DNA of 33,972 bases from Planctomycetes bacterium GWF2_42_9 (GTDB lineage Bacteria; Planctomycetota; Phycisphaerae; Sedimentisphaerales; UBA12454). Shown piece by piece: positions 16,918 to 25,825 of this stretch (its first letter is position 1; each line of letters opens with the position of its first letter). A program made the position numbers and the translations under genes. The notes below the pieces were generated by a model. It had not been told where the DNA came from and searched no databases. It was given only the letters and a program-made list of their open reading frames with translations. The stretch spans positions 1 through 33,972 of the forward strand of contig MHYA01000070.1 of NCBI GenBank assembly GCA_001825675.1, in the 5' to 3' direction.

Positions 16918-18136
16918 ATGTTTGAAAGAAAGATCAAGACCAGCTAATTGATGAACTGCTAAAAGGCTACACCGGTCCCAATTCATTCTGGGGCGAAACC
17001 GGCATATTCGCCCAGCTCAAGAAGAAGATTATCGAACGTACTCTCGATGCTGAGATGGACAATCATCTGGGCTATTCCAAGCACGACCCAAAAGGACACA
17101 ACAGCGGCAATTCCCGCAACGGTAAAGGCAAAAAGACCGTTGTCATTGATTCTGAACCAGTAGAACTTGAGCCGCCGAGAGACCGCAACGGCAGCTTTGA
17201 GCCACAACTTGTACCAAAACGCCAAAAATATTTTGAAGGCTTTAACGACAAGATACTTGCGATGTATGCCCGTGGTATGAGCGTTCGGGATATACAGGCT
17301 TGCCTGCTTGACATGTACAAAGTTGATGTTTCCGAAGGACTAATCAGCCAGGCAACTGAAGGCATTATGGAAGAAGTCAAAGCATGGCAGAATCGCCCAC
17401 TTGACAGTGTTTACCCGATAGTGTTTCTGGACTGCATTGTAGTAAAGAGCCGAGAAGATGGCAAGGTTTCCAATCGCAGCGTATATCAGGCATTGGGAAT
17501 AAATATGGAAGGCCAGAAGGAGCTTTTAGGGATTTGGATAGCTCAATCTGAAGGAGCCAAGTTCTGGCTTGGTGTTATTACAGAGCTTAAAAACCGCGGA
17601 ATAAGGGATACATTCATTGCGTGTGTAGATGGCTTAAAAGGCTTTCCAGAGGCTATTGAAAGCGTGTTCCCGCAAACCCAGATTCAGCTTTGCATAGTTC
17701 ATATGATTCGCAATTCCGTCAAGTATGTCAACTGGAAGACCGCAAGGAGTTATGCAAAGACCTCAAGAAAATATATTCATCCTCTACCGAACAGCAGGCT
17801 GAAACTCAACTCGATGCGTTCGCAGAAAAGTGGGACAGCAAGTATCCTACCATCAGCAAAATGTGGCGTCAGCACTGGGAACGTATAATTCCATTCTTTG
17901 ATTATCCATCAGATATTCGCAAAGTAATTTATACAACCAATGCGATAGAATCCTTGAACCGGTCATTGCGTAAAGTTATCAAAACCAAGGGAGCGTTTCC
18001 CAATGACGCATCGATACTGAAGATATTTTATATGGCACTTGCAAATATATCGAAAAAGTGGACGATGCCGATAAGGACATGGAATGCTGCGATAAGCCAG
18101 TTTGCTATAAAGTTCGCCGGCAGAGTCGAACTGTAA
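16918..18136 (+). pseudogene. IS256-family transposase with two frameshifts
   Basis: Joined across two breaks, this encodes a mutator/IS256-type DDE transposase. Visible signatures are GYSKHDPKGHNSGNSRNG, PRDRNGSFEP and VPKRQ in the DNA-binding half, then catalytic Asp in VFLDCIVVK, Asp in ACVDGLKGF and Glu in TTNAIESLNRSLRK. Break 1 is near 16931: ATG 16918 opens a frame that stops after nine codons, and one missing base would join it to the main frame. Break 2 is near 17737: AAGACCGC should read AAGGACCGC, restoring W-K-D-R-K-E-L. The longest intact pieces are about 16926-17888 and from about 17690 to 18136. Both lesions are single-base losses in an otherwise well conserved protein, so they are recent or are sequencing errors. 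AAAGGA precedes ATG 16918. Confidence 0.9.
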
Positions 18137-18144
18137 AATATGAA

Positions 18145-18160
18145 TCCGCCTAATGGCGGA
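18145..18160 (+). terminator. GC-rich hairpin just after the transposase stop
   Basis: TCCGCC-TAAT-GGCGGA is a perfect 6-bp stem nine bases after the stop. There is no T-run, so it may be only a processing or pausing structure. Confidence 0.4.
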
Positions 18161-18190
18161 ACTGAATTTATTAAGTTTACCGCATATGAG

Positions 18191-18299
18191 CCAAAACAGA
18201 AAAAGCTCCGACAACGCATATGGCTGTGGGAGCTTTCTGTTCTGGCATCGCTCTGACGCTCAGGTTGCTCTTCAGCAGAGCCTTATCTTGCAGAGCGAT
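18191..18299. repeat. Tandem inverted repeats downstream of the transposase
   Basis: Two separate stem-loops are visible. Arms 18191-18209 and 18229-18245 (CCAAAACAGAAAAAGCTCC with GGAGCTTTCTGTTCTGG) pair over about 16 bp with an internal bulge. Arms 18247-18255 and 18291-18299 (ATCGCTCTG/CAGAGCGAT) pair perfectly and enclose a smaller hairpin, GCTCT-TCAGC-AGAGC, at 18267-18281. Neither is followed by a good T-run. The region could be a structured RNA or the subterminal part of the insertion sequence. Confidence 0.55.
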
Positions 18300-18360
18300 A
18301 TAGACAAAATAATTGAAATGAGTTATAATGGCAAGCGTGAATTAAAATCGTTAAGACCGT

Positions 18361-18384
18361 TTACACAGTTTATTTCACACCCTC
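18361..18384 (+). repeat. Putative right terminal inverted repeat of the IS256-family element
   Basis: The sequence TTTACACAG...CACACCCTC resembles the right ends of IS256-family elements, which typically carry TTTACACA and end near CTC. No convincing matching left repeat exists between the integrase and the transposase start. The best gapless match at 16870-16895 agrees at only 11 of 26 positions. Confidence 0.5.
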
Positions 18385-18385
18385 T

Positions 18386-19128
18386 AGGGCCTTTTTAATT
18401 GTGACGCTCTGGTTCAACCCTAGAACATATCGTTAATGTAGTCGTGCCAACGTATATTATAATTTATTTTTACTATCTGCTTAAATGAAAAATCCATAGG
18501 AGCCATTTATATCCAAAATTTGGCCCCCAATTTACAAAACATAAACCACTTGTCCAACTTCTCAGATTGAGAGATAAAAAACAAGGTTGTTATTGAGCAG
18601 ATTAATCCATACTTGGATAAAAATAAATTGCGCAATCTACACGCAACTATTTCGGTCTTTGCATAATTCAAGTTATTCAACCATAAAACTTTGTAGACAT
18701 TCGAACTCGCATTTGCTAAACCGTCGTACCGGTGAACGCTGGTACCGCGAGTTCGAATCTCGCCCTCTCCGTTTATTGAGCATGTGTTCAAATGCTTGTT
18801 AATCAACGGCTCAAGATACATATGGCTCCACCAATGCAGCGTTATACCGGCTGAATGCGAAAAGGCTAAACCCAAATACTGTTATGCAATGCAATACCTT
18901 TAGGATCCTTATATTTTGCATCAATCGCCTCAGGATAATATTATACAATGGACAATTAACCAAAAACAGCCTTTTGACTGGAAAGACCGATATACCTTAT
19001 AGGTTTTGGCGATCTTGGTAATGTTGGAATCGAATTTTTTGTGTAAGATTGGCGTGATTGAGGGAATATCACTTATATTATTTTAACGACCTTCAGATTT
19101 ACAATACGACTGAGTTACGTCAAAATAA
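18386..19128. other. Gene-free stretch containing the right att copy
   Basis: Apart from the tRNA-derived repeat at 18712-18777, these 740 bp hold no reading frame I can support. The apparent frames on the minus strand only read the tRNA sequence backwards. The left part (18386-18711) belongs to the island. The part after 18778 is flanking chromosome between the island and the end of the catabolic cluster, and I see no clear terminator for the DUF4450 gene in it. Confidence 0.6.
18712..18777 (+). repeat. Attachment-site direct repeat, displaced tRNA-Ser 3' end
   Basis: This segment is 62/66 identical to 15450-15515, from the anticodon loop through the T arm, acceptor strand and GTTTATT. No 5' half of a tRNA precedes it, so it is not a functional tRNA. 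It marks the right boundary of the integrated island. Confidence 0.9.
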
Positions 19129-22100
19129 TTATTTTCGTATACTAATTCCAAGGATTCCAATGATTATTTCATTAGCAATTGCCTCAATAGATAGTTTGGA
19201 CACTTCTTTTTGATGATTAAGAAGAATTCTTTGAACTATCCCATGATTATAATCGCTGAAATATACCGTTTCATTCTCCTGCTGCAAAGCGGGAACAAGC
19301 CAATCATCAAAATTTTTGGGATGAATAAGATTTACGACCTGCTTTGATTTGTCATTGTAAGTAACAGTTAAACGCGCGTTTTCGACCCAGCATTGCATCG
19401 CATTAGTAACACCGATGAAGAACAAAGCCAGCTCTTTACCATTCACTTTTAATGGAATATCAATAACTGTTGGAAAATTATCCCACATAGAAGCACATAC
19501 AATGTTATTTCCGTTTTCAGGTGTTGAAAATTTGATATCGCTTTTTGTTTTAAACATTCCTTTAGATTTTCTTAAAACAGTGTCATCAATTATTACAGCG
19601 TTATGCCCTGCGTGGTTCCATTCCCATGCATATCTGCCATTTAATCTAACACCAATCGAATAACCTTCTGGCCTCGGACTCTTATATTCCAAAGTGTGGA
19701 GTTCTATTAATGATGAATTAAAATATTTGGAAATATTAATGGGTTCAAACTGGTTTGTGATATTTTTTCCAAATGAAATAATATCTTTGACGGTTTCTTT
19801 TTCTTCTATTTTAAAATCAGCCGGCATCCACGCATGGAAATCATCCGCTTTCACACGCAGAAAAATAGTATGATTGCCTGCATCTGCCTTTACTTGCGCT
19901 TTTAGCTTACTTCCTAAAATAGAAATATTCTCGAATGCGTCGGTTGGATCCTTATACTCTATTATTTCCCCATCAGATATTTCTGCATAAATTTCATTAC
20001 CTTTTAAAGTTTTCTGAGAATATTTAATAGAAGGAATCATCTCGTTACCATAAATTACTTTCAAATAATTGAATCCTGCCGAATGAACCTCAACTATTAG
20101 ATAACAGCAATTTACGCCCGCTTCAATTCTATATTCTGCTATTCTATTGTTTATTAAAACAGTTTCAATCTTTGCGGAGCGAAGCGAAAGTTTAATTACC
20201 TTGCGGCAGTTTTTATCACAATACAGAGACAGGTTTTCCTGACTGCCGTTACGGTAATAGCTATAAGCAATATCTTTCAATTTAATATTAGCATCTGTCC
20301 AGTCAGCCGGCAGGCCGGGCGAGATCTCAATAAAATCATCCATAAGATGGAATCTGATACCATAAAGCCCTTCGACGATTAAACGAATGTACATGCTCGA
20401 TACATCTGTAAAATCCAGATCGCCCAAATCACCAAAACCGTGACCAGATACAACATGCGCAATTAAACCAGGATTTTTCCCTAGGAAGTAACCATCAACA
20501 ATAGCATTTAATATGTCATGAGCTTTTTCTTTTAAACCCGTTTTAAAATACGCTAAAGCAAGATGCATATTTTCAGCAGGAAATAACCCGCATGTCGAAT
20601 ACTTCTTGGGATACCAGTTAGATGAATATTCCAAACGTCCTTCCCTGTTAATGGTTTGTTCGTTGCAAAGCTCTGTCTCGGTGAATCTGAACATTTGATA
20701 TGCCTGAAACATATCAACTATGCCGGTATCGACCGCAAGATAAATCGATGAAAGTTCAGGTGAAGGATGTACAAGCTTATTGCCTATGGTATCAATATAT
20801 TCGGCAATCAAACCTTTTGAAGTCATCCAGAGTTTATCATTAACCGCTTTGGAAATTTTCTTCATCCGTTTTTCGAAAACTTTATTCGGAAGTTTCAACT
20901 TTTTCGCAATTTTCGCCATCATATTGTTTGCAAAATAGTTGTATGCACTTGCCTGTGCGCACCCGCCGCCATTATATGAATGACCATCTGAAATCCATGT
21001 ATTAAGGAAATTCTGATAAAGCCCGTCCTTATCAGGATCAAGGATCCTTTCTTCCCAATCGAGAATTCCTTTTAAATCTTCAAATATTTGTTTTGCGAAT
21101 TTTAGATCTGCCGTCCGTTCCAAATAACGCAGGCTCATATCAACCGCAACTTCCTGCATATTATAGATATCATTCTTTCCAAGGATAGCAGGTACAAAGC
21201 CTGTACTATTTTTAATCTGATGATATTGGGTACCCTCATGATCGAGATCAGGCCGGTCTTTGCCGTCATACCAAGCACTCTCTTTGCCTGGTGCATCTTT
21301 TTTAATATCAGCAAAATGCGATTTTATTGCTGTTTCTACCCGGTCATGCCAGCCGATTACTGTCGGCCCATACCAATTTCTCCAGCCAAGAAAAGGAGCA
21401 TGATAACCATAAGCGCCATGATAAAAAGTTTTATCATGCCATGAAGCATCCAGAGCCAATACTGTTGATGGTATCGTTTGGTTAAGCATTGCGTCAGGAG
21501 TTTGTACAGTAATGGCGGATTTTTTCAAATTGATTTGCTGTTTAATGAACCCCATCGGGTCTTTACAGTTTAACCATTTATCCAAAACTTTTTCATCCTG
21601 ATTCCTGATTACGACAATAAAGCCGTCAAGAGAACTGCCTGCCCCGATCTCAGAAAACATTTTGACTACAGGGTAATCTTCATTCGAAACTTTACTGCCA
21701 AGGAACATCCCCGGGCAATCATTCTGCATGGATTGGGCTGAAGCAACTTCCACATTGACAGGGAAACTGGCTCCTATCCACATATTCCCTCTGGTTCCCT
21801 TGACTAGTGCCCTGTTTTTCCCGCAACTTACAACATTATCTTTACAATCAGAAACACTGAAATTCCGCGTTTTAATGCGTGAATTCTCAAACCTGCCGAT
21901 AAAATCCGTAACTGCACCAAAACCCGATGCAAAGAAAATTCTTTGATTGGTATTTATTTTATAGTGAACTAAAAAACCATCTTCCGGCATCAATGGAAAG
22001 GCTGAAATACTTACATTTACATCTGGAAGATATGGTGAGAACTGTTTTAATTCGTATTCCATCCATCCATTTCGAAATACAGAAACCACATCTTCCGAAT

Positions 22101-22392
22101 CATGAAACCAGCATGAAAGGTCGTCTATGTCGTTCGACCAGAAAGATGCGCTCTTGGAACCGGGAGTTAAAGCTATTCCGCTCATCAAAACGCCATTTTT
22201 TGCGAAATGGCATGCTGTATGTTTTGACCAGTCTGTTACTGCACCCATAAATAATGGCAAATCGCCTGCAAACGTAAAATACCGTTCAGGTAAATTATCA
22301 TTAGCATGTGAACCATATAATGTCCTATTGAAAGTTTCCCGGCTTCCAACGATTTCATATCCATTATCAACAGGCTGGTAACGAGTTCTCAT
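19129..22392 (-). CDS. DUF4450-type large glycosidase-like protein
   Basis: This 1087-residue protein resembles DUF4450 proteins of Bacteroidetes and Planctomycetota polysaccharide loci. The N-terminal part (about 1-290) looks like a beta-sandwich. A helical (alpha/alpha)6-barrel-like region (about 310-720) contains WRNWYGPTVIGWHDRV, GGGCAQASAYNYFA and a long AENMHLALAYFKTG helix, ending with SPGLPADW. The rest (about 730-1087) is beta-rich, probably accessory or carbohydrate-binding. Such an architecture belongs to inverting six-hairpin glycosidases; the bond cleaved is unknown and I cannot name the catalytic acids. There is no signal peptide (MRTRYQPVDNG start), unlike many secreted relatives, suggesting cytoplasmic action. 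AAGGA precedes ATG 22392. It is the last gene of the LacI-led block, 19 bp after the amidohydrolase. Confidence 0.75.
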   Translation of the reverse strand: MRTRYQPVDNGYEIVGSRETFNRTLYGSHANDNLPERYFTFAGDLPLFMGAVTDWSKHTACHFAKNGVLMSGIALTPGSKSASFWSNDIDDLSCWFHDSEDVVSVFRNGWMEYELKQFSPYLPDVNVSISAFPLMPEDGFLVHYKINTNQRIFFASGFGAVTDFIGRFENSRIKTRNFSVSDCKDNVVSCGKNRALVKGTRGNMWIGASFPVNVEVASAQSMQNDCPGMFLGSKVSNEDYPVVKMFSEIGAGSSLDGFIVVIRNQDEKVLDKWLNCKDPMGFIKQQINLKKSAITVQTPDAMLNQTIPSTVLALDASWHDKTFYHGAYGYHAPFLGWRNWYGPTVIGWHDRVETAIKSHFADIKKDAPGKESAWYDGKDRPDLDHEGTQYHQIKNSTGFVPAILGKNDIYNMQEVAVDMSLRYLERTADLKFAKQIFEDLKGILDWEERILDPDKDGLYQNFLNTWISDGHSYNGGGCAQASAYNYFANNMMAKIAKKLKLPNKVFEKRMKKISKAVNDKLWMTSKGLIAEYIDTIGNKLVHPSPELSSIYLAVDTGIVDMFQAYQMFRFTETELCNEQTINREGRLEYSSNWYPKKYSTCGLFPAENMHLALAYFKTGLKEKAHDILNAIVDGYFLGKNPGLIAHVVSGHGFGDLGDLDFTDVSSMYIRLIVEGLYGIRFHLMDDFIEISPGLPADWTDANIKLKDIAYSYYRNGSQENLSLYCDKNCRKVIKLSLRSAKIETVLINNRIAEYRIEAGVNCCYLIVEVHSAGFNYLKVIYGNEMIPSIKYSQKTLKGNEIYAEISDGEIIEYKDPTDAFENISILGSKLKAQVKADAGNHTIFLRVKADDFHAWMPADFKIEEKETVKDIISFGKNITNQFEPINISKYFNSSLIELHTLEYKSPRPEGYSIGVRLNGRYAWEWNHAGHNAVIIDDTVLRKSKGMFKTKSDIKFSTPENGNNIVCASMWDNFPTVIDIPLKVNGKELALFFIGVTNAMQCWVENARLTVTYNDKSKQVVNLIHPKNFDDWLVPALQQENETVYFSDYNHGIVQRILLNHQKEVSKLSIEAIANEIIIGILGISIRK

Positions 22393-22411
22393 AGAGTTGT
22401 CCTTTTAATCT

Positions 22412-23308
22412 TTATAGCCCTAAAAGTTTTATGGCATTTTCACGAGCAATTTTATTAAATACCTGCTCGCTTATTTTCTTCTCACTTCGCCATTTCAGAA
22501 GCAATTCCATTGTCCCAAAAGGCATGTCAAAACCACATATATCGGTACCGAAAAGAAGCTTATCCTGAAATTCATTAAGAAACTTCGGCCCATATTTCGA
22601 ATCTCGACTTAGTGCCGTTGTTGCGTCGGATAACTCGCCGTATAAATTAGGATATCTTCTTAAAAGCTTGGGCATCACACCTTCTTCTTTAATCGGTCCA
22701 CTTGGAGGCCGCCATCCAACCTGTATGCCATCAGGATTAAATGCCGGTTTCCTTTGTGCTGGTGTGTCTATTCTGCTGATTTCCGCCCAGAACACCGGGC
22801 CATGTCCGATCATAATAAGTTTTGAAAACCTTTGAAGAGTATGCTCTAATTGTGGCAATCCGGGGTCGTCGTATAACCCGAAATCACCGCCGACTTGGTC
22901 TGAGCCGTCGAAAGTTACTGGAAGCCCCACATCCTGCGCATGCTTGAAGAGATTTTGAACCATCGGATTCATAACAGGCACATTCAGCATAATTTCACCG
23001 ACTCCTTTGCATCCTTTGTCTTTGTAATATCGAAGCAGGTGATCAAGAGGAGCATCAACAGAATTCGTCATAACACGTGGATCAATATTGCAGAATGGTA
23101 TAAACCTGTTGGGATATTGTGTCGCCATATCGAGTATGTCTTCATTGGCCTGAGGAAGATATATCTCTGGACTTACGATCGGCAGCAACACTCCTTTTTC
23201 AATACCTGCTTTATCATAACGTATAATTACCTGCTCTGCAGTGCAAAATTGGCCAAATGGTAATGGTACAGGTTTCCTGTAAGCATGAGCATGAATATCG
23301 ATAAACAT
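22412..23308 (-). CDS. Amidohydrolase-2 family metal-dependent hydrolase
   Basis: This TIM-barrel hydrolase of about 298 residues has the amidohydrolase-2 layout: His6-x-His8 (DIHAHAY), His169 (MIGHGPVFW) and Asp256 (FGTDICG). The family includes sugar lactonases (rhamnono- and fucono-lactonase) and decarboxylases. At the position where many members have a second-site His, the sequence reads TFDGSDQ. Given the SDR and aldolase in the neighbouring block, a lactonase role is attractive but is inference. ATG 23308 is chosen over the in-frame ATG 23326 because AAAGGG lies at good spacing before it and it leaves a 10-bp gap rather than an overlap with the preceding gene. It sits between the unclassified glycosidase gene and the DUF4450 gene. 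Confidence 0.85.
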   Translation of the reverse strand: MFIDIHAHAYRKPVPLPFGQFCTAEQVIIRYDKAGIEKGVLLPIVSPEIYLPQANEDILDMATQYPNRFIPFCNIDPRVMTNSVDAPLDHLLRYYKDKGCKGVGEIMLNVPVMNPMVQNLFKHAQDVGLPVTFDGSDQVGGDFGLYDDPGLPQLEHTLQRFSKLIMIGHGPVFWAEISRIDTPAQRKPAFNPDGIQVGWRPPSGPIKEEGVMPKLLRRYPNLYGELSDATTALSRDSKYGPKFLNEFQDKLLFGTDICGFDMPFGTMELLLKWRSEKKISEQVFNKIARENAIKLLGL

Positions 23309-23318
23309 TTTTTTCCCT

Positions 23319-25061
23319 TTAAACATATAACTTTAATAAAGATTTGATTTTTCTTTGAATACCGGCGGCATCGAACATTTGCCATTGAGGTTCCTGATGA
23401 AAACCCGCCCTTGCATCGGCTTCTACAAAAGGCAAAACTGTTTTTATATTTTCCAGCTCATTAAAAATGATATCTCTTTCTGTGGAGCTGATTTTGTCTG
23501 TTCTGTTACCCTTATGACTCAAATACCATTTATAGATATTGTGCGTACTTTGGAAAATTCCACCTATAATTTTTGCTACGCCAAATTCTTCTCGAATTCT
23601 TGCATTAGAGCTATCTGAATCAAAAGCTTCTTGATAATACATAAGTGCTTTTTTCCACGCTTTCGACAATTTCTCAAATGATTCTGCAATTTCTTCAAGT
23701 GAATATGTTATAGCGGTATCTTCCAGCCTGTCACAAAAATCATGCTTCATCCACGAACCGCCCATTGGAATACCTTTAAAGTTCAAAACAAGCGGGTAAG
23801 ACAATGCTTCGTTAACTGGTGAAAAATATAAGAAATTGTTATTACCGCCAATTGGGTAATATTTACATGCACGGTCAAAACCGTACCAGGCTTTTACTAT
23901 TGAGTTTGTATCAATTTTGCTGCCAAAATATTTTTTCGCAAGGCTGGCAAGCCATTTCTTTTCATCATAATCAAATTTACTGCCACACAATTCTTGAACC
24001 GCAAACGTGTTGAGCGTATTAGTGCAGCACGCAAAATTCCAGCAACCCATAAAACCAGATACTTTTGTTTGCCGCATAAATTTAAATTTATGGTAAAGGG
24101 ATACGATCATCGGTAAATTAGGCACTGTAGCAAGTTCGTGCGTTGTATTTACTTGAAAACGCGACCACAACTTTCTTGCATTATTTAATGCATATTGTGC
24201 TTTGGATTTAAACCGCGGAGATGGGCCATGATATATCAAACTATACTCTTCAACTATTTTCGTCTCATTACATCTTTTAATTTTGCCGCCTCTTTCAAAA
24301 TCACCCATCAAGATTACATCTTTATGCAGTAATTCTATAATCTCATTATATGGCGGTTTGAAATGCATGTTCCACGACCAATCCCATGCAACCACTTGTG
24401 CTTTTTTATTTACGGAGTGGATCGAATCATGAATTAAGTTTATTATTGAAGACAAAACTTCGGCAGTACCGAATTGACTACATCGTGGACAGTGGCATTT
24501 CTTCGCCCAAAATGTTTCAGGATTTGGATACGTCTTAGTATTACTTATAACATGTGCCCAGCAATTACTGACATGTTCACTGCTGGTTATTAAAATAGCA
24601 CCTGCAAATGGCAATTTCTTGTAGAGCTTAGAAAATCCTTCATAAAGATAATCTTTAACAGCTTGTGTTGATGAACATAAAGCTATTCGCGGTTCTTCAT
24701 CATAGATTTTGGTGGTATGGCCGGCCAAATCTTGATTATCTTTCCAAAAGGGATGCGATGCTTTCATTCCCAATGGCTCAGTCAAATAAGGCCATACCTT
24801 TAATCCGTAACGTTCTGCACGCGAGCATAATTTTTCTAATTCCTTTAAATATTTGCCTGAATTACTATTGTATTTCAGAAATAATTTTGCGGGTGCGACG
24901 TCCCTGAGAGTCAATCTTAGCCAAATACCATTAAATCCCGAATCTGCAATGGCTTCTAAATTAGCATTTGTATGCGTTTGATTAACTGAAAGAATTTCAT
25001 CTTTCAGATTATAGTTACTTTGACCGCAACGGAAAATACGATTTTCAAAAATCTTTGACAT
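23319..25061 (-). CDS. Putative TIM-barrel glycoside hydrolase, unclassified
   Basis: The 580-residue protein has no family I can name with certainty. The first half shows TIM-barrel features: ADSGFNGIWLRL (39-50), GLKVWPYLTEP (86-96), a conserved-looking ITSSEHVSNCWAH (158-170) where Glu162 is a candidate catalytic acid, and a following cysteine cluster CHCPRC (189-194). The cluster is probably a metal or structural site, as in some GH20-like and DUF4838 proteins. VVAWDWSWNMHF follows (about 221-232). The second half is helical. It has no signal peptide. It starts three bases after the creatininase-family gene stops, so it is translationally coupled, and it precedes the amidohydrolase by 10 bp. 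A hydrolase acting on an oligosaccharide or glycoside inside the cell is the best guess. Confidence 0.6.
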   Translation of the reverse strand: MSKIFENRIFRCGQSNYNLKDEILSVNQTHTNANLEAIADSGFNGIWLRLTLRDVAPAKLFLKYNSNSGKYLKELEKLCSRAERYGLKVWPYLTEPLGMKASHPFWKDNQDLAGHTTKIYDEEPRIALCSSTQAVKDYLYEGFSKLYKKLPFAGAILITSSEHVSNCWAHVISNTKTYPNPETFWAKKCHCPRCSQFGTAEVLSSIINLIHDSIHSVNKKAQVVAWDWSWNMHFKPPYNEIIELLHKDVILMGDFERGGKIKRCNETKIVEEYSLIYHGPSPRFKSKAQYALNNARKLWSRFQVNTTHELATVPNLPMIVSLYHKFKFMRQTKVSGFMGCWNFACCTNTLNTFAVQELCGSKFDYDEKKWLASLAKKYFGSKIDTNSIVKAWYGFDRACKYYPIGGNNNFLYFSPVNEALSYPLVLNFKGIPMGGSWMKHDFCDRLEDTAITYSLEEIAESFEKLSKAWKKALMYYQEAFDSDSSNARIREEFGVAKIIGGIFQSTHNIYKWYLSHKGNRTDKISSTERDIIFNELENIKTVLPFVEADARAGFHQEPQWQMFDAAGIQRKIKSLLKLYV

Positions 25062-25064
25062 ATT

Positions 25065-25808
25065 TTACTTCCCTGTCAAAATCTGTTTTATACTATTAAG
25101 AATCATTTTTTTTGCGGCATTACCATAATCAATATCTGCATCCATGGCTGATTGGGCAAACCAATGTTCCTTATTATGTCGTTTCATGTCCACACCTTCA
25201 GGACAAAACGCCATCATCAATGAGGTCTCCTGCTTGCCGGCGTGATCGATAGGAAATTGCTTTTGAGTCTGCTCATCCATAAACGGATGAATTTGTATCC
25301 AGCTAAAAGGATCAATTCCTTTCTCATGCTGCCTATAATAATCCTGCATCTTTTCGCTGCCCCACCAGCCTTCGCCGCGCTCTTTTTCCAAAAACTCAAA
25401 TATCGTCTCTTTTGCAGCTAACTTCAAAGCAAGGTCCGTAGGCATTCCGGCAGTAAAGTTTTCACTTTGATGATGTATGAATAAATGAAGATTTCTAAAA
25501 CCTACCTTTAGCAGATTAATAAAAAGCTCTTTTGCAAATAAGTAAACCGTGTGAGAATCAACACTAATTGTCCCTTTTTTTTCTGGTGAAGATACCGCAT
25601 AACTTGCAGTCCCATAAACAAACGGCGGCAAAATAATCATTTCTATTTCTTTTTCAAGAATATCCAACGCCCGGGTAACAACAAGAGTATCTACCCCAAA
25701 ACAGCAATGCTCGCTATGATATTCCATCACTCCTATTGCCATTACGGTAGGAATATTTTTATCTATCGCCTGCCTTAGCTGATCTGGAAACATCATTTCA
25801 TAACGCAT
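25065..25808 (-). CDS. Creatininase-family amidohydrolase
   Basis: The 247-residue protein has the creatininase fold signature: Glu29-x-His31 and Asp40 (VMEYHSEHCCFGVD), then HHQSEN (112-117) where creatininases carry GHxEN/NGHGGN, and DHAGKQETS (188-196). In creatininase the residues at these sites bind two metal ions. Here the third-site His appears to be replaced by Gln (HHQSEN), unless one of the flanking His residues substitutes. Family members open cyclic amides and amidines (creatinine, formamide compounds, mycofactocin precursor). The substrate here is unknown. AGGTGA precedes ATG 25808. It is embedded between the ASRT gene (17 bp) and the glycosidase gene (3 bp). Confidence 0.85.
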   Translation of the reverse strand: MRYEMMFPDQLRQAIDKNIPTVMAIGVMEYHSEHCCFGVDTLVVTRALDILEKEIEMIILPPFVYGTASYAVSSPEKKGTISVDSHTVYLFAKELFINLLKVGFRNLHLFIHHQSENFTAGMPTDLALKLAAKETIFEFLEKERGEGWWGSEKMQDYYRQHEKGIDPFSWIQIHPFMDEQTQKQFPIDHAGKQETSLMMAFCPEGVDMKRHNKEHWFAQSAMDADIDYGNAAKKMILNSIKQILTGK

Positions 25809-25825
25809 AAATCACCTGCAAAAAT

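Larger units (their letters stand above)
15510..18777. mobile_element. Small genomic island integrated at tRNA-Ser
   Basis: A complete tRNA-Ser is followed within 300 bp by a tyrosine integrase and, 3.2 kb later, by a partial copy of the tRNA 3' half. This is the standard footprint of site-specific integration into a tRNA 3' end, where the element restores the tRNA and the displaced 3' end marks the far boundary. Cargo is minimal: an IS256-family transposase remnant and inverted-repeat-rich non-coding DNA. No excisionase or replication gene is seen, so the element is probably decayed or reduced. The four differences between the att copies indicate age, or an element from a different host strain. 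Confidence 0.85.

Noticed and set aside
18153-18398. 81-codon plus-strand frame after the transposase
   Set aside because: It runs through inverted repeats and the IS end, with no recognisable domain and no ribosome site.
18507-18875. Similar minus-strand frame of 122 codons over the right att copy
   Set aside because: It shares the GEGEIRTRGT artefact derived from the duplicated tRNA 3' end.
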